A stretch of DNA of 64,000 bases from Cristatella mucedo (Eukaryota > Bryozoa > Phylactolaemata > Cristatellidae): positions 1,107,501-1,171,500 of the forward strand of contig WPIO01000060.1 in NCBI GenBank assembly GCA_009760855.2. The letters run 5' to 3'. Position 1 is the stretch's first letter, and the number at the start of each line of letters is the position of its first letter. The notes under the pieces were generated by a model. That model searched no databases. It was not told the origin of the DNA and saw nothing but the letters and a program-made list of their open reading frames with translations. The position numbers were made by a program, and so were the translations under genes. Of the stretch, positions 53,525-62,806 are shown piece by piece.

Positions 53525-53730
53525 GAATGAAGCTCTCGTCCACTAACCACACTTGCACGCTGACCCTGTGCATGTCACCACTAACCGTGTTATCCATGTT
53601 GCTTATCAAGCTTGGTAATACTCACCATTCAATGGCGTTTCTCTTTCCAGCAAAGTTAAAGCGCCTAGAAAGAGATTGAGTTCTCTTAATGGTTCTTTAT
53701 TAATTATATAATAATTATTATTATTGTAAC
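53525..53730 (+). mobile_element. LINE family B, 3' tail
   Basis: CTTGCACGCTGACCCTGTGC, AAAGCGCCTAGAAAGAGATT and an AT-rich tail. A SINE type 1 tail remnant (TAGAGATTAATATCTCTTAG) precedes it at 53,450-53,500. Confidence 0.85.
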
Positions 53731-54204
53731 AGTGCTAGTTTCGGCCAATGTTCGGCGAATACCGGTGGGGCCTAAACTTTGTAGAATGGCTAATGGCGAC
53801 TGGTAGTTAAAGCACCATCACGCTCTGGTAGTAGCCTGATAGTAGCAGCAGCAGGAAGCTGCAACGAAGAGGAGTTTTCCCCTGCGTTCGCCAAACGCCA
53901 ACGTTCCTGTCTTTATCCATTGCTTAGAGAAGTCTATTTGACAATTTCAGAGGGTTACGGGCGTACAACTGCGGCCACTACATAAATCAATGGCTCAGCG
54001 GCCTAAAGCTCATAAAAGCTCAAATGCCTGGGTCAAATCCCGAAGCACACCCACTGACTGCCCAGCTCGCAGCGTCATCTTTTATGAGGCACCGTCCCAG
54101 ATTATCGCATAGTCGGCTCCTAGCTGTTAAAATAGAAGAACGGCAAATAACTGGTGATCTTCTTGTTTTAGCTCTCGCAGCCGCTTCGGCGTTAGCTTCT
54201 CTGG

Positions 54205-54262
54205 CTCTGCTCGGGCTCTGCTCGGGCTCTGCTCGGGCTCTGCTCGGGCTCTGCTCGCTCCG
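54205..54262. repeat. 11-bp tandem repeat (about 5 units)
   Basis: Units of GCTCTGCTCGG, head to tail. Confidence 0.95.
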
Positions 54263-54356
54263 TTTCGCAGTCGAAGCCTGTGATAGCACTGCCACCCCCT
54301 TGCACGAGCGCACGCCCGTAGGCAGACACGTGCGGTTCCGTCGGGTGCACTTCGTG

Positions 54357-54394
54357 CGATCGAGGCTCTGCGCTTGAGCACAGAGCCTCGATCG
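54357..54394. repeat. Perfect inverted repeat (14-bp arms, 10-nt loop)
   Basis: CGATCGAGGCTCTG at 54,357-54,370 and its exact complement at 54,381-54,394, GC-rich. No T run follows, and no gene context suggests a terminator. Confidence 0.93.
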
Positions 54395-54489
54395 ATCTGC
54401 AGCGGTCTGAAACGTCTGAAACGGCCTGAAACGGCCGCCGAAAGCATGGGGCAGCTGAACGATCGGCCGACTCTTATGAATATGTTGCG

Positions 54490-54592
54490 AAATAGGAACT
54501 TAAAACACCTATTTAGGACAGCATTTAATGGGTCCCTGTGTGTCGCCCTTGATGTGCTTATGCGTGCTGACACAGCGCATTCTGCCACTAAT
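54490..54592 (+). mobile_element. LINE family B, 3' fragment
   Basis: GGAACTTAAAACACCTATTT, AGGACAGCATTTAATGGGTC and CTTATGCGTGCTGACACAGC match 40,620-40,700. It ends where the minus-strand copy begins. Confidence 0.75.
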
Positions 54593-55681
54593 AATGATAA
54601 TAATAATAATAATTCACTTGATAAAGCGCCCTCAGAGAACATAATCTCTCTCTAGGCGCTTTTCATTTGCTGCCAAGTGAAATGCAATTGAATGGTAAGT
54701 AAAACCATGCTTGAAAAAACAAACGAAATGAATAATATGGTTATGGGTGATGTGCACAGGGTCAGCATGCAAATGTGGCTAGTGGCAGCATGCACAGTGT
54801 CAGCACGCATAAGCACATCAAGGACGAATCACAGGGACCCACTATATGCTGTCCTAAATAGGTGTGTTTTTAGGTTCCTTTTAAATGTGGTCAGGCAGGG
54901 GATATTCTGACGCAGGTCGTTAGGGAGTTCCAGGCTATGGGAGCATATGAACTAAATGCACGGTCTCCAAAGGATTTGAGGTTTGTACGAGGTATTTGTA
55001 GACTGTTGGATTCCGAAAAGCGGCTGGTACGATGCTTGGCCTGATGGGGTAGTATATCTGACAGATAGGCTGGAGCCATAGAATGAAGGGACCTAAAAGT
55101 GAGCGACAAAACCTTGAAGTCAATCCGTTGCTTGACTGGTAGCCAGTGCAGGTCGGCTAAAAATGGAGTAATGTGGCAACTGCGACGCTCACGGCAGACA
55201 AGTCTAGCTGCCGAGTTTTGCACCAGCTGCAATCGCCTGATCGCACATGCTGGTAGGCCAGTAAGCAGTGAGTTGCAGAAGTCGAGACGGGATGTCACGA
55301 ATGCATGGACCAACTTGGACGTGGTATCCGTATCTAAACAAGCCCTAATTTTAGCAATGTTATGAAGCTGAAAATAGGTGGATTTAACTGTGGAGCTGAT
55401 ATAACTAACGAGAGTCTAACGAGAGGTCGCTTTGGAATATGACACCTAAATTTCGAGCTGATTCAACTGGAGATATGCTGGCAGAGCCAATTTTGAGAGT
55501 CAGCCTGTCCAACCTCTGAATCACACTGGGTTTGCCCATAACTAGTAAGTTAGTTTTATCATCGTTAAGTTTTAGAAAATTTGCTGCCATCCATGTGCGG
55601 ATGTCATCAATGCATGCAGCTAGTGAGTTTAGAGAATTTGAGGTGCTCGAAGGCTGGGAGGGATCAAAGCAAAGGTACAAG
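54593..55681 (-). mobile_element. LINE family B, longest 3' copy (RT palm to tail)
   Basis: Minus-strand frame 55,405-55,680 has [20 protein letters not shown] and RNLGVIFQSDLS (palm end). Frame 54,891-55,313 has [20 protein letters not shown] and [20 protein letters not shown]. The (AAT)n tail complement lies at 54,593-54,615. It is continuous, so it links the RT palm to the tail family seen elsewhere. Confidence 0.92.
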
Positions 55682-55876
55682 GTACACTAACCACATTTGC
55701 ATGATGACCCTGTGCATGTCACCCCTAACCATGCTATTCATTTTATTTGTTTATCAAGCATGATTTTACTCACAATTCAATTGCATATCGCTTTGCACCA
55801 AATGTAAACCGCCTAGAGAGACATTGTATTCTCTGAGGGCGCTTTATCAAGTGCATTATTATTATTATTATTAAAT
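55682..55876 (+). mobile_element. LINE family B, 3' tail
   Basis: CACTAACCACATTTGCATGA, CTCTGAGGGCGCTTTATCAA and an (ATT)n tail. Forms an inverted pair with the previous copy. Confidence 0.9.
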
Positions 55877-55964
55877 ATGACTAAAAAAGCCTGACGGCAT
55901 AACGGAAGTTGCGGTTTTTAGGCGGCCAACAGCGACCCTTGTGACCAGCTGTAGCTTCGGCTTG

Positions 55965-56545
55965 CCTAATAATAATAATAATTCGCTTGATAAAGCGCCC
56001 TCAGAGAACTCAATCTCTTTCTAGGCCCTTTACATTTGCTGCAAAGGGAAACGCGATTGAATGCTGAGTAATATCATGCTGGATAAACAACATGAATAAC
56101 ATGGTCAGGGGTGACAGGTACAGGGTCGGCATACAAATGTTGTTAGTGGCAGCATGCATAGTGTCAGCAGGCATAAACACATGAAGGACGAATCACAGGG
56201 ACCCACTAAATGCCGTCCTAAACAGCCGTGTTTTTAAGTTCTTTTTAAATGTAGTCGAGTCAGGGGATGTTCTGACGCAAGTCGGGAGGGAGTTCCAGGC
56301 TTTGGGAGCACACGAACTAAATGCACGGTCTCCAAAGGATTTGAGGCCTTTGCGAGATATCGGTATACTGTTGGATTCCGAAAAGCGGGTGGTACGATGC
56401 TTGGCCTGGTGGGGGAGTAGATCTGAGAGATAGGCTGGAGCCAAAGAATGAAGTGACCGAAAAGTGAGCGACTAAACTTTGAATTCGATCCGTCGCTTGA
56501 CTGGAAGCCAATGCAGGTCGGCGAGAAGTGGCCTGATTGTGACTG
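55965..56545 (-). mobile_element. LINE family B, 3' part with tail
   Basis: (AAT)n, GATAAAGCGCCCTCAGAGAA, and a minus-strand frame (56,193-56,444) with [20 protein letters not shown] and [20 protein letters not shown]. Confidence 0.92.
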
Positions 56546-57094
56546 ATTCACACCTCCTAACTTGTGTCTGCTAGGAGCCGATTATGCGATAATCTATAGT
56601 CGAAGCCGCATGGAACCGTCGCTATGCCATTCAATAGGCAGGGAGTTCTGTTCGCGCGGTTTTCCCGGGCGTTTGAGCTGACTCGAGCTCTAGACCGCTG
56701 AGCCAGTGGTGTACATCATGGCCGCAGTTCAACGCGTATAGCCGTGCGGCGCTGTCAAGCAAGACTTCTCAACGCTACGGATACGGACTTGTTGTTTTCA
56801 AGGTTTTACGCTTCGTCACTGCGCGTCCCGCAACTTTTTGGCACACCAGCGTGCACAAGTGCTGCACCTACAAGTCGCAAGTCACAAGATATAATAATCC
56901 GCGCTTCGCCGGTATTCGTCGGCCGTCGGCTGGAGGTAGCGCCGTTGCGAGCGCTGGTTTTCGGCCTAGTTCTGTACTCCGGACGTGAAAGCCTCTAACA
57001 AACCACGTTTGTAGCGCCCTATCTTTTAATGCCCTATCTTTTTTTTAGGGTGGGGAATGAACAGCAGCACAGCAGGCCAGCAGCACACTCCGGC
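56546..57094. other. Host DNA next to the Polinton
   Basis: Higher GC than the element, with no recognised gene. A direct repeat of GCCCTATCTTTT occurs at 57,016 and 57,031, and a purine/pyrimidine-biased patch leads up to the palindrome. Confidence 0.5.
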
Positions 57095-57213
57095 GTGTTG
57101 TAAGAAAAGTCACGTTTTAAGACAAGTCACTTTTCAGGACACTCATGTTCACTACGTTCACATTCGATGTCCTGAAAAGTGAATTGTCTTAAAAGCGGAC
57201 TTTTCCCCAACAC
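57095..57213. repeat. Long imperfect palindrome at the element's left end
   Basis: Arms 57,095-57,141 and 57,168-57,213. The inner 27 bp (57,115-57,141 against 57,168-57,194) pair with a single mismatch. The outer about 20 bp (GTGTTGTAAGAAAAGTC against the complement of GACTTTTCCCCAACAC) pair with a few mismatches. Loop about 26 nt. Position and the GTGTTG start suggest a terminal repeat that folds on itself, but the partner terminus is not available. Confidence 0.9.
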
Positions 57214-57264
57214 TAAAATTTTGTCCTATGATTTTTTATTTGAACATAAATCAACTTAGTATAG

Positions 57265-60200
57265 ATGTACCGAAGAAGTCCTCAAAAGGGAAACTCTTTT
57301 TACAGTGAGTCAAGAAGACCAATGAATATTGATGACATAACTCAAAGTAAAAGTATTTTTTCTAGACTTCATAAGTTTAAATTAGATTTTGTTTGAGCAA
57401 GTGGAAAACATGAAAGATATATTCTTAAAGGAAGAGACTATTCTGCAACTGAAATTGATGATTTCTTTAATACTATAATACCAAGTTATAACAACGTGTT
57501 AAAAGAAGTAACAACTAGATTATCTTCATTTAAATTACAAACGAAGATTTCAATTCATTCATATCACAGTCAAACTGACACACATAGTCATGGTGTTGTA
57601 ACAGGTTCTAAGTTGGTTGCAGTTGTTAAAAGATCTGATTATACTAATATTATTAAAGACCAATTAAAATCTTTAAGGGAATCAATAGATAAAATGATTG
57701 ACAAGAATCCAGGTTCTGGTTGGAGGCTAATAGGTGTAAAACGTCTTGAGATTAATGTTAGTGAATATATTATTAGAGCTGGTTCGTCTTATTTACCACT
57801 ACCAACTGGTTTAGCAAAGAAGCGCTGCTGTGTTAATATAAAGAATGAAGATAAATATTGTGCTTTATGGTGTGTATTAAGATTCCTACATCCTGTAAGT
57901 TTACATCCAGAGAGATACATTGATTTAATTAATATATTAAGAAGTAATTATCAAGAACTAAATGAAGCTATTTCACAACTTGAATGGCCACTCAAAGTAA
58001 TTGATGTTAAAAAACTTGGTAAACTATTAAATGTTAGTACAAATGTTTACGAATATAATGACAAATCTGGTGTATATCCTCTAAAAATTGTATCAAGAAA
58101 ATTAGAGGTTCCAGATAGACATATTAATCTCCTGTTGATTACCAAATCCGAAAAAAGTCACTATGCATTGATAAAGAATTTTAGTGGTAGATTTTAGCTC
58201 TGTAGAACACCTAATAGAAGTGGATCAATATTTTATTGTCATAGGTGTATGGACAAACTGCTTTCAGATGTAGATTTTCAGAATCACTTAGATTTATGTA
58301 AAGGTCTTAACTCTAGTTATTCCAAGTTAAAAATGCCTGGTATTGTTGAGAATAAGAAAACAGGACGAACAAAAGATACCACACTTTTAAGTTTTTGTGA
58401 CCATGAAAAACTTATTAAGTCTCCATACGTTTGTTATGCAGATTTTGAGAGTTTGAATGTACAGACATTTGATGTTTGTTATGAAAGTATAGTCTCTAAC
58501 AATATTAATCCAACTTATTGTAATAGTAAATTAACAACTGGTAAATGTACTAATATGTTACAAGTTCCATGCGGTTCATGTGCAATTATTGTTGATAATA
58601 ATGGAAATGTTATAGATAGATTTTTAAACAGAGGAAAAGATTGTGTTGAACTACTATTAGAATTTATAATTAATACTTCTAACGAATTAAAAAATAAACT
58701 AATAAATCACGTTGAAGCACCTATTATTTTTTATTCTGATACTCATAAGCAATTTAAAGATTCCACAAAATGTTGGATTTGTACAAAAGAATTTAAGGAT
58801 GTAAATGGGAAGTTTAAAGTAAGAGATCATTGCCATTTTACAGGTAAGTTTAGAGGAGCAGCACATAAACTTTGTAATTCGCTAGTTAGATTCAAAAAAA
58901 TTAGCTGGAAACTTCCAATCTTTATTCACAACTTGAAAGGTTATGATTCTCATTTGATTGTAAAAGGAATGTCAGCATTTGGACTTGATTGTAAGCCTGT
59001 TGCACATAATATGGAGAACTATATGTCAATGTCATTTGAGAATTTCGAGTTTAAAGATTCTTTTAATTTTATGAATAATGGTTTAAGTGATATTGTTACT
59101 TCATTAAAGAAAGCAAATTCAAACTTTGACATTACAATTGGTGTTTTTAAAATATTATATCCAGACATTGATGTTAATGTTCTCAAAGATGCTATAACAA
59201 GAAAATGAGTTTATCCTTACGAGTATATGGATTCTTTTGATAAATTCAATGAAAACAAAATTCCAGAGATCAAAGCATTCAATAGTAAACTTACTTTTGA
59301 TAGAGGTATTACTACTGAAGACTATGAACATGCATTAAATGTATTTAAAATTTTTAACATGAAAGATTTAGGAGATTACCATGATATTTATTTATATGCA
59401 GATGTTACACTTCTTGCTGACTCTTACGAAGCATACAGAAACAATTTTATTGAATTGTTTAAACTAGATCCTGCTCATTATCTATCTGCACCACATTATG
59501 CATGGTCTTGTACTTTGTTTTACACCAAATGTACTATACATTTATTAGGTAAAAAGGAAGGAGACTTACAACTATATCAAAAGTTTAAAGAATCAATAAG
59601 AGGTGGTGTCTGTCGTCAGTAAAAGACTTTGTAAGGTTAGTGACAATAATCATATTATGTACTGGGACGCAACAAGTTTATATCCAACTGTTATGATGTG
59701 GTACTTACCTATTTCAGAACCTATTGAAGATGATTTAAGTAATTGGTCACTTGAAAAAATAATGTCACTACCTGAAGATTCTAATACAGGAATATTTGTT
59801 TTATGTGATTTAGAGTATCCAAAGGAATTACATGATTTACATAATGATTATCCACTTTGTCCTGAAAGTTGGGTTGTTAATACTTCTGAGTTTTCAAGAT
59901 ACAAACAACAGTTTTCATCTGGTCCTAGTACTGTAGCAAAGTTGATTTGTGATTTTAATAATTAAACTAATTATCTAACCCATTACAGTTACTTTCAATT
60001 TGTTGTTAGTAAAAGTTTGATTCCAACTAAAATACATAAAGTATATAAATTCAATCAAGAACCTTGGGCAAAACCATTCAATGATATATGTGCAGATAAA
60101 AAGATTGAATTTGAACGTAAAGGTGATAGTTTCAAAAGAAATCTGTATAAAGGTTTTATGTGTCAAATCTTTGGAAAGACATGTAGGAACGTAGAAAACA

Positions 60201-60981
60201 GAATGTGTGTTAGATTAGTAAATACAGGGACTGATAAAAGTGATTCGTTGTATAATAAACTAATGAGAGATCCTAGACTTAAAGAAATTAGATGCTTTGA
60301 TAAAAGTTTAGTTGGTTGCGAACATTCAAAAAAGACTACACTTCTAAACAAACCAATGTTTATAGGCGTTGCAATTCTTGATCTATCAAAATTACATATG
60401 CAAATGTTTTACTATGACACTTTGAAGACTAAGTTTAATGATAGATTACTTTTATTATACACTGATACTGATTCATTAGTTGTTGATATTAAAAGTGAAA
60501 AATTTGAGAAAGAGATGCTTGATATTAAAGATTGGTTTCATAAAGACGAGTTTGGTAAATTCAAAGTTGAGATGGATGGGGCAAAGATTGATGAATTCAT
60601 TGCTTTCAGGCCAAAACTATATTCTGCTTCTTCTATTAGACCAATTATGAAAGCAAAAGGTGTTCCAAAAGAAGTAATTAGGAATTCAAAGATAACACAT
60701 AGTGAATATATTCAATGCTTGTCTAGAGCAAATGAAATTTACATTGGTGATCTTGATACCAAAGACTTTGATGAGACACTTGATAGAGATTTCTACCGTA
60801 TGACACAAAGTAAACACAATATTATTACAAAGAAAATTAAAAAAGAGCACTGTCAGCATTTGAATCAAAGCGTTACCGGTTAGATTGTGGTTGTTGTAGT
60901 TATGCATACGGTCATTATAGAATAGAAGAGAGCGCTGGAAAATGTATTAAATGTTTTTCTAATACTAGTATAAATGCCTAA
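57265..60981 (+). pseudogene. polB: Polinton-type family B DNA polymerase (four stops, two frameshifts)
   Basis: Replicates the element by protein-primed synthesis in this family. Start chosen at 57,265, after a TTAGTATAG motif and in frame with the rest. In order: a Cys/His-containing N-terminal region (YCALWCVLRF at about 57,855; HYALIKNF at about 58,160) that may be a protease-like fold; a YCHRC...H...C zinc motif (about 58,232); exonuclease motif I YADFES (58,434); an endonuclease VII-like zinc segment (CWIC...DHCHFTGKFRGAAHKLCN, about 58,770-58,880); Exo II HNLKGYDSH (58,928); Exo III YLYADVTLLAD (about 59,390); motif A DATSLYP (about 59,665); motif B FGKT (about 60,170); motif C YTDTDS (60,458-60,475). 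Breaks: TGA 57,394; TAG 58,195; TGA 59,206; frameshift about 59,600-59,620; TAA 59,963; frameshift about 60,836-60,850. All three stop codons occur, so decay is likelier than recoding. Confidence 0.93.
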
Positions 60982-61126
60982 ACGAAAGATTGAAAGTGAA
61001 AAGGGAGAATAAGTTGTGAGTAAAATTAAACCTGTTGATACTGAAAGAGAATGGGAAGAACCAAGAGCAAAATGGTTTGGAGAAAAAGAAGTCAAAACAA
61101 TTAAGAAAAGTATATTAAAAAAATAA
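60974..61126 (+). pseudogene. Short basic ORF with one internal stop
   Basis: ATG at 60,974 overlaps the end of the polymerase reading frame (its TAA is at 60,979). The frame starts MPKRKIESEKGE, meets TAA at 61,010, and runs on in frame with VVSKIKPVDTEREWEEPRAK and a lysine-rich end to TAA at 61,124. About 49 codons plus stops, rich in Lys and Glu. The start context AGTATAAATG resembles the motif before the neighbouring genes. Function unknown. Confidence 0.5.
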
Positions 61127-61142
61127 TTTCATTATTATAGAA

Positions 61143-61385
61143 ATGGAAAACGAAAATCAAGAGTTTTTAAAAGTTGAAGAAGACTCTGTTGATATAAGTA
61201 TTTCAGATACGGAGTCAATATCAGATACAGAATCCGAAGATCCTGATTATATACCTGAATCCGAATCCGAATCCGAATCCGAATCTGGGTTTGAATCCGC
61301 TGAAGACGACTTTACTTTTTACACTGAAGCCGATGATATACCTCCATTTCGAAGTGATTATGTAAATGAAGAAAATGAATTATAA
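61143..61385 (+). CDS. Acidic Glu/Ser-repeat protein, 80 aa
   Basis: Strongly acidic, low-complexity protein: SDTESISDTESEDPDY followed by PESESESESESGFES and an Asp/Glu-rich, aromatic-containing tail. The (GAATCC)n codon run underlies the ESESES stretch and could change length by slippage. Probably disordered; no signal peptide or membrane helix. First of seven closely spaced plus-strand genes (21-nt gap to the next), with ATTATAG two bases before the AUG. Many DNA viruses carry acidic disordered proteins, but no function can be assigned. Confidence 0.75.
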   Translation: MENENQEFLKVEEDSVDISISDTESISDTESEDPDYIPESESESESESGFESAEDDFTFYTEADDIPPFRSDYVNEENEL

Positions 61386-61397
61386 AAAATATATACT

Positions 61398-61404
61398 TAT
61401 ATAG
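61398..61404 (+). promoter_or_regulatory. TTATATAG motif before the 91-aa gene (type example of seven)
   Basis: Same motif, spaced 2-9 bases before AUG, at about 61,133-61,140 (ATTATAG), 61,397-61,404, 61,706-61,713, 61,979-61,986, 62,284-62,291, 62,797-62,804 and 63,212-63,219 (GGATATAG); a weaker TTAGTATAG at 57,256-57,264 precedes the polymerase start. The consensus is close to TTATATAG, then G or A and AA, before ATG. The position just before AUG is too close for an ordinary TATA box, so it may be an initiator-type viral promoter or a splice acceptor. Confidence 0.7.
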
Positions 61405-61406
61405 AA

Positions 61407-61682
61407 ATGGACGTCTCGAGAATTCTAAGCTGCGAACAATCCAGAGATATGGCTGTAAAGATCTGTCTTAAAAAACTAAAAAGAAATGATCAACGTATAA
61501 TTAGACACTCTCTTGATAAACTTATTCCAGATTTAGATATTTCTTTTGTTAGAGTTCTTATAGAAATCTGTGAAGCTTCTGATAAACTAATGGATTGTAG
61601 AGGTAAGATAAATGAGATGCTTGAAGAAGCCGCAAAGAAATTAAAAACCCCAAAAATTAGACAGGGTGTACAAATTAATTAA
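61407..61682 (+). CDS. Small helical protein, paralogue 1 of 3 (91 aa)
   Basis: Starts MDVSRILSCEQSRDMAVKIC and contains FVRVLIEICEASDKLMDCRG followed by a Glu/Lys-rich helix. Shares with the gene at 61,996 the opening MD..VSRIL.CE, spaced cysteines and a V-L-hydrophobic-x-C-D/E-A-x-DK core at about residues 50-60. Predicted all-helical; no membrane segment. TTATATAG lies at 61,398-61,404, two bases before AUG. No family recognised. Intact reading frame despite the broken polymerase upstream. Confidence 0.75.
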   Translation: MDVSRILSCEQSRDMAVKICLKKLKRNDQRIIRHSLDKLIPDLDISFVRVLIEICEASDKLMDCRGKINEMLEEAAKKLKTPKIRQGVQIN

Positions 61683-61716
61683 TTCTATTAAACAATTCTT
61701 AAATCTTATATAGGAA

Positions 61717-61986
61717 ATGGATTTTGATGAAAAGTTTGAAAATATTATTAAAAATTATAACGTTCGTTCAAATTTAATTAATCTTTGTTCAAAATTACTA
61801 GGTGGTCTTCCTCATGATACTATTTGGTGTAAATCTTATCAAGTTTTAAAAGAATTAGAGACATTATTTATTGACACACTTTTAGAGATAGCTAATCATT
61901 ATGAAAGTATTTTAGAATGTGAAATTAAAATATGTGATGAGGTTGAAAAAATTAGTGAGGAAAGAAAATTTAAAAAACTTATATAG
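61717..61986 (+). CDS. Small helical protein, paralogue 2 of 3 (89 aa)
   Basis: MDFDEKFENIIKNYNVRSNL at the start and ETLFIDTLLEIANHYESILE at the same relative place as the conserved core of the flanking paralogues, followed by an EIKICDEVEKISEE helix. It is the most diverged of the three; paralogy rests on length, position, predicted helical pattern and a weak core match. CTTATATAGG is at 61,705-61,714, three bases before AUG. Its last codons are CTT ATA TAG, so the stop codon lies inside the motif of the next gene. No function assigned. Confidence 0.72.
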   Translation: MDFDEKFENIIKNYNVRSNLINLCSKLLGGLPHDTIWCKSYQVLKELETLFIDTLLEIANHYESILECEIKICDEVEKISEERKFKKLI

Positions 61987-61995
61987 GAAAGAAAG

Positions 61996-62253
61996 ATGGA
62001 TCAAAAAGTTTCAAGAATTCTTTGTTGTGAGTATGCTATAAGAATTGCTAAGAAGTTTTGTGGTTTTGAGGATGACACGCTATACATCCCTACAGATTTT
62101 TATAAGTATCTGTTTAAACTACCTGCACCACAAATTTGGGTTCTTTTGGATGTTTGTGATGCATATGATAAAATGAAAAAGAAAGAAAGAAAATATACTG
62201 CAGCATTTGATAAGTTTCATCAAATATTTGATGATGTAAAAACAAAAAACTAA
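61996..62253 (+). CDS. Small helical protein, paralogue 3 of 3 (85 aa)
   Basis: MDQKVSRILCCEYAIRIAKK at the N-terminus aligns with the 61,407 gene, as does IWVLLDVCDAYDKMKKKERK near the C-terminus. Several cysteines (RILCCEY, KKFCGF, LDVCDAYD). Predicted helical and soluble. The gap from the previous stop is only 9 nt; the CTTATATAGG motif (61,978-61,987) sits across that stop, 8 bases before AUG, the longest spacing of the set. No family recognised. Confidence 0.75.
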   Translation: MDQKVSRILCCEYAIRIAKKFCGFEDDTLYIPTDFYKYLFKLPAPQIWVLLDVCDAYDKMKKKERKYTAAFDKFHQIFDDVKTKN

Positions 62254-62294
62254 TCATTTTTACATGTAAGTAGTTTTCTTTTTTTATATAGGAA

Positions 62295-62768
62295 ATGCAG
62301 AACGACGTTACCGATCCCAATCTTGCTACTAGTGCCACTCTCCTTAAGTCTTACGTTGATTATCTTGTTAGGTCAAGGGTGACTGCATACGATCAACAAA
62401 CACTTGATTCAGATATTTCAGTTATGACTGATAATTCAGTTAAGAAGTTCTATCTCGATGAATGTGATATAGAAGCTCAAAAGATTATAACTGCCGGCTT
62501 AACTGATGTAACAGCAAATCTTGAATCTACTGTTAGGTCTAAAGTAGATGCACTTTTTGACGATCCTTCAGAGATCTCTGGCTATACAACATGGATTGCA
62601 TCTCAACTTCCAACACTCTCAACAGTTATTTCAGGAGTTTCAGGAGTTAAACCAGACATTTCTGGAATCGTTAAAGACGAGTGTTATGCAGTTCTTCCTG
62701 ATCTATCTGATGGTGTTAGCACAAGACAAAAGGCAACTGTTGCAGCTCTAGAAGCACAATCAGCATAA
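62295..62768 (+). CDS. 157-aa Ser/Thr/Asp-rich protein, possible virion component
   Basis: MQNDVTDPNLATSATLLKSY at the start, then a helical region (DECDIEAQKIITAGLTDVTA), a Gly/Ser/Val-rich stretch (STVISGVSGVKPDISGIV) and an Ala-rich end. Acidic, low lysine, with less biased codon use than its Lys/Asn-rich neighbours, which is typical of abundantly made proteins. No signal peptide or clear membrane helix. TTATATAG at 62,284-62,291 is three bases before AUG, after a T-rich run. A structural role is only a guess from composition. Confidence 0.72.
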   Translation: MQNDVTDPNLATSATLLKSYVDYLVRSRVTAYDQQTLDSDISVMTDNSVKKFYLDECDIEAQKIITAGLTDVTANLESTVRSKVDALFDDPSEISGYTTWIASQLPTLSTVISGVSGVKPDISGIVKDECYAVLPDLSDGVSTRQKATVAALEAQSA

Positions 62769-62806
62769 TTAATTTAATTAAAACAAAAAATAAACATTAT
62801 ATAGAA

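Noticed and set aside
54357-54394. Rho-independent terminator
   Set aside because: Eukaryotic context and no T run after the stem.
57265-60981. Alternative genetic code or programmed recoding in the polymerase
   Set aside because: All three stop codons occur within conserved regions and there are also two frameshifts; the neighbouring genes end normally at TAA, TAG or TGA.
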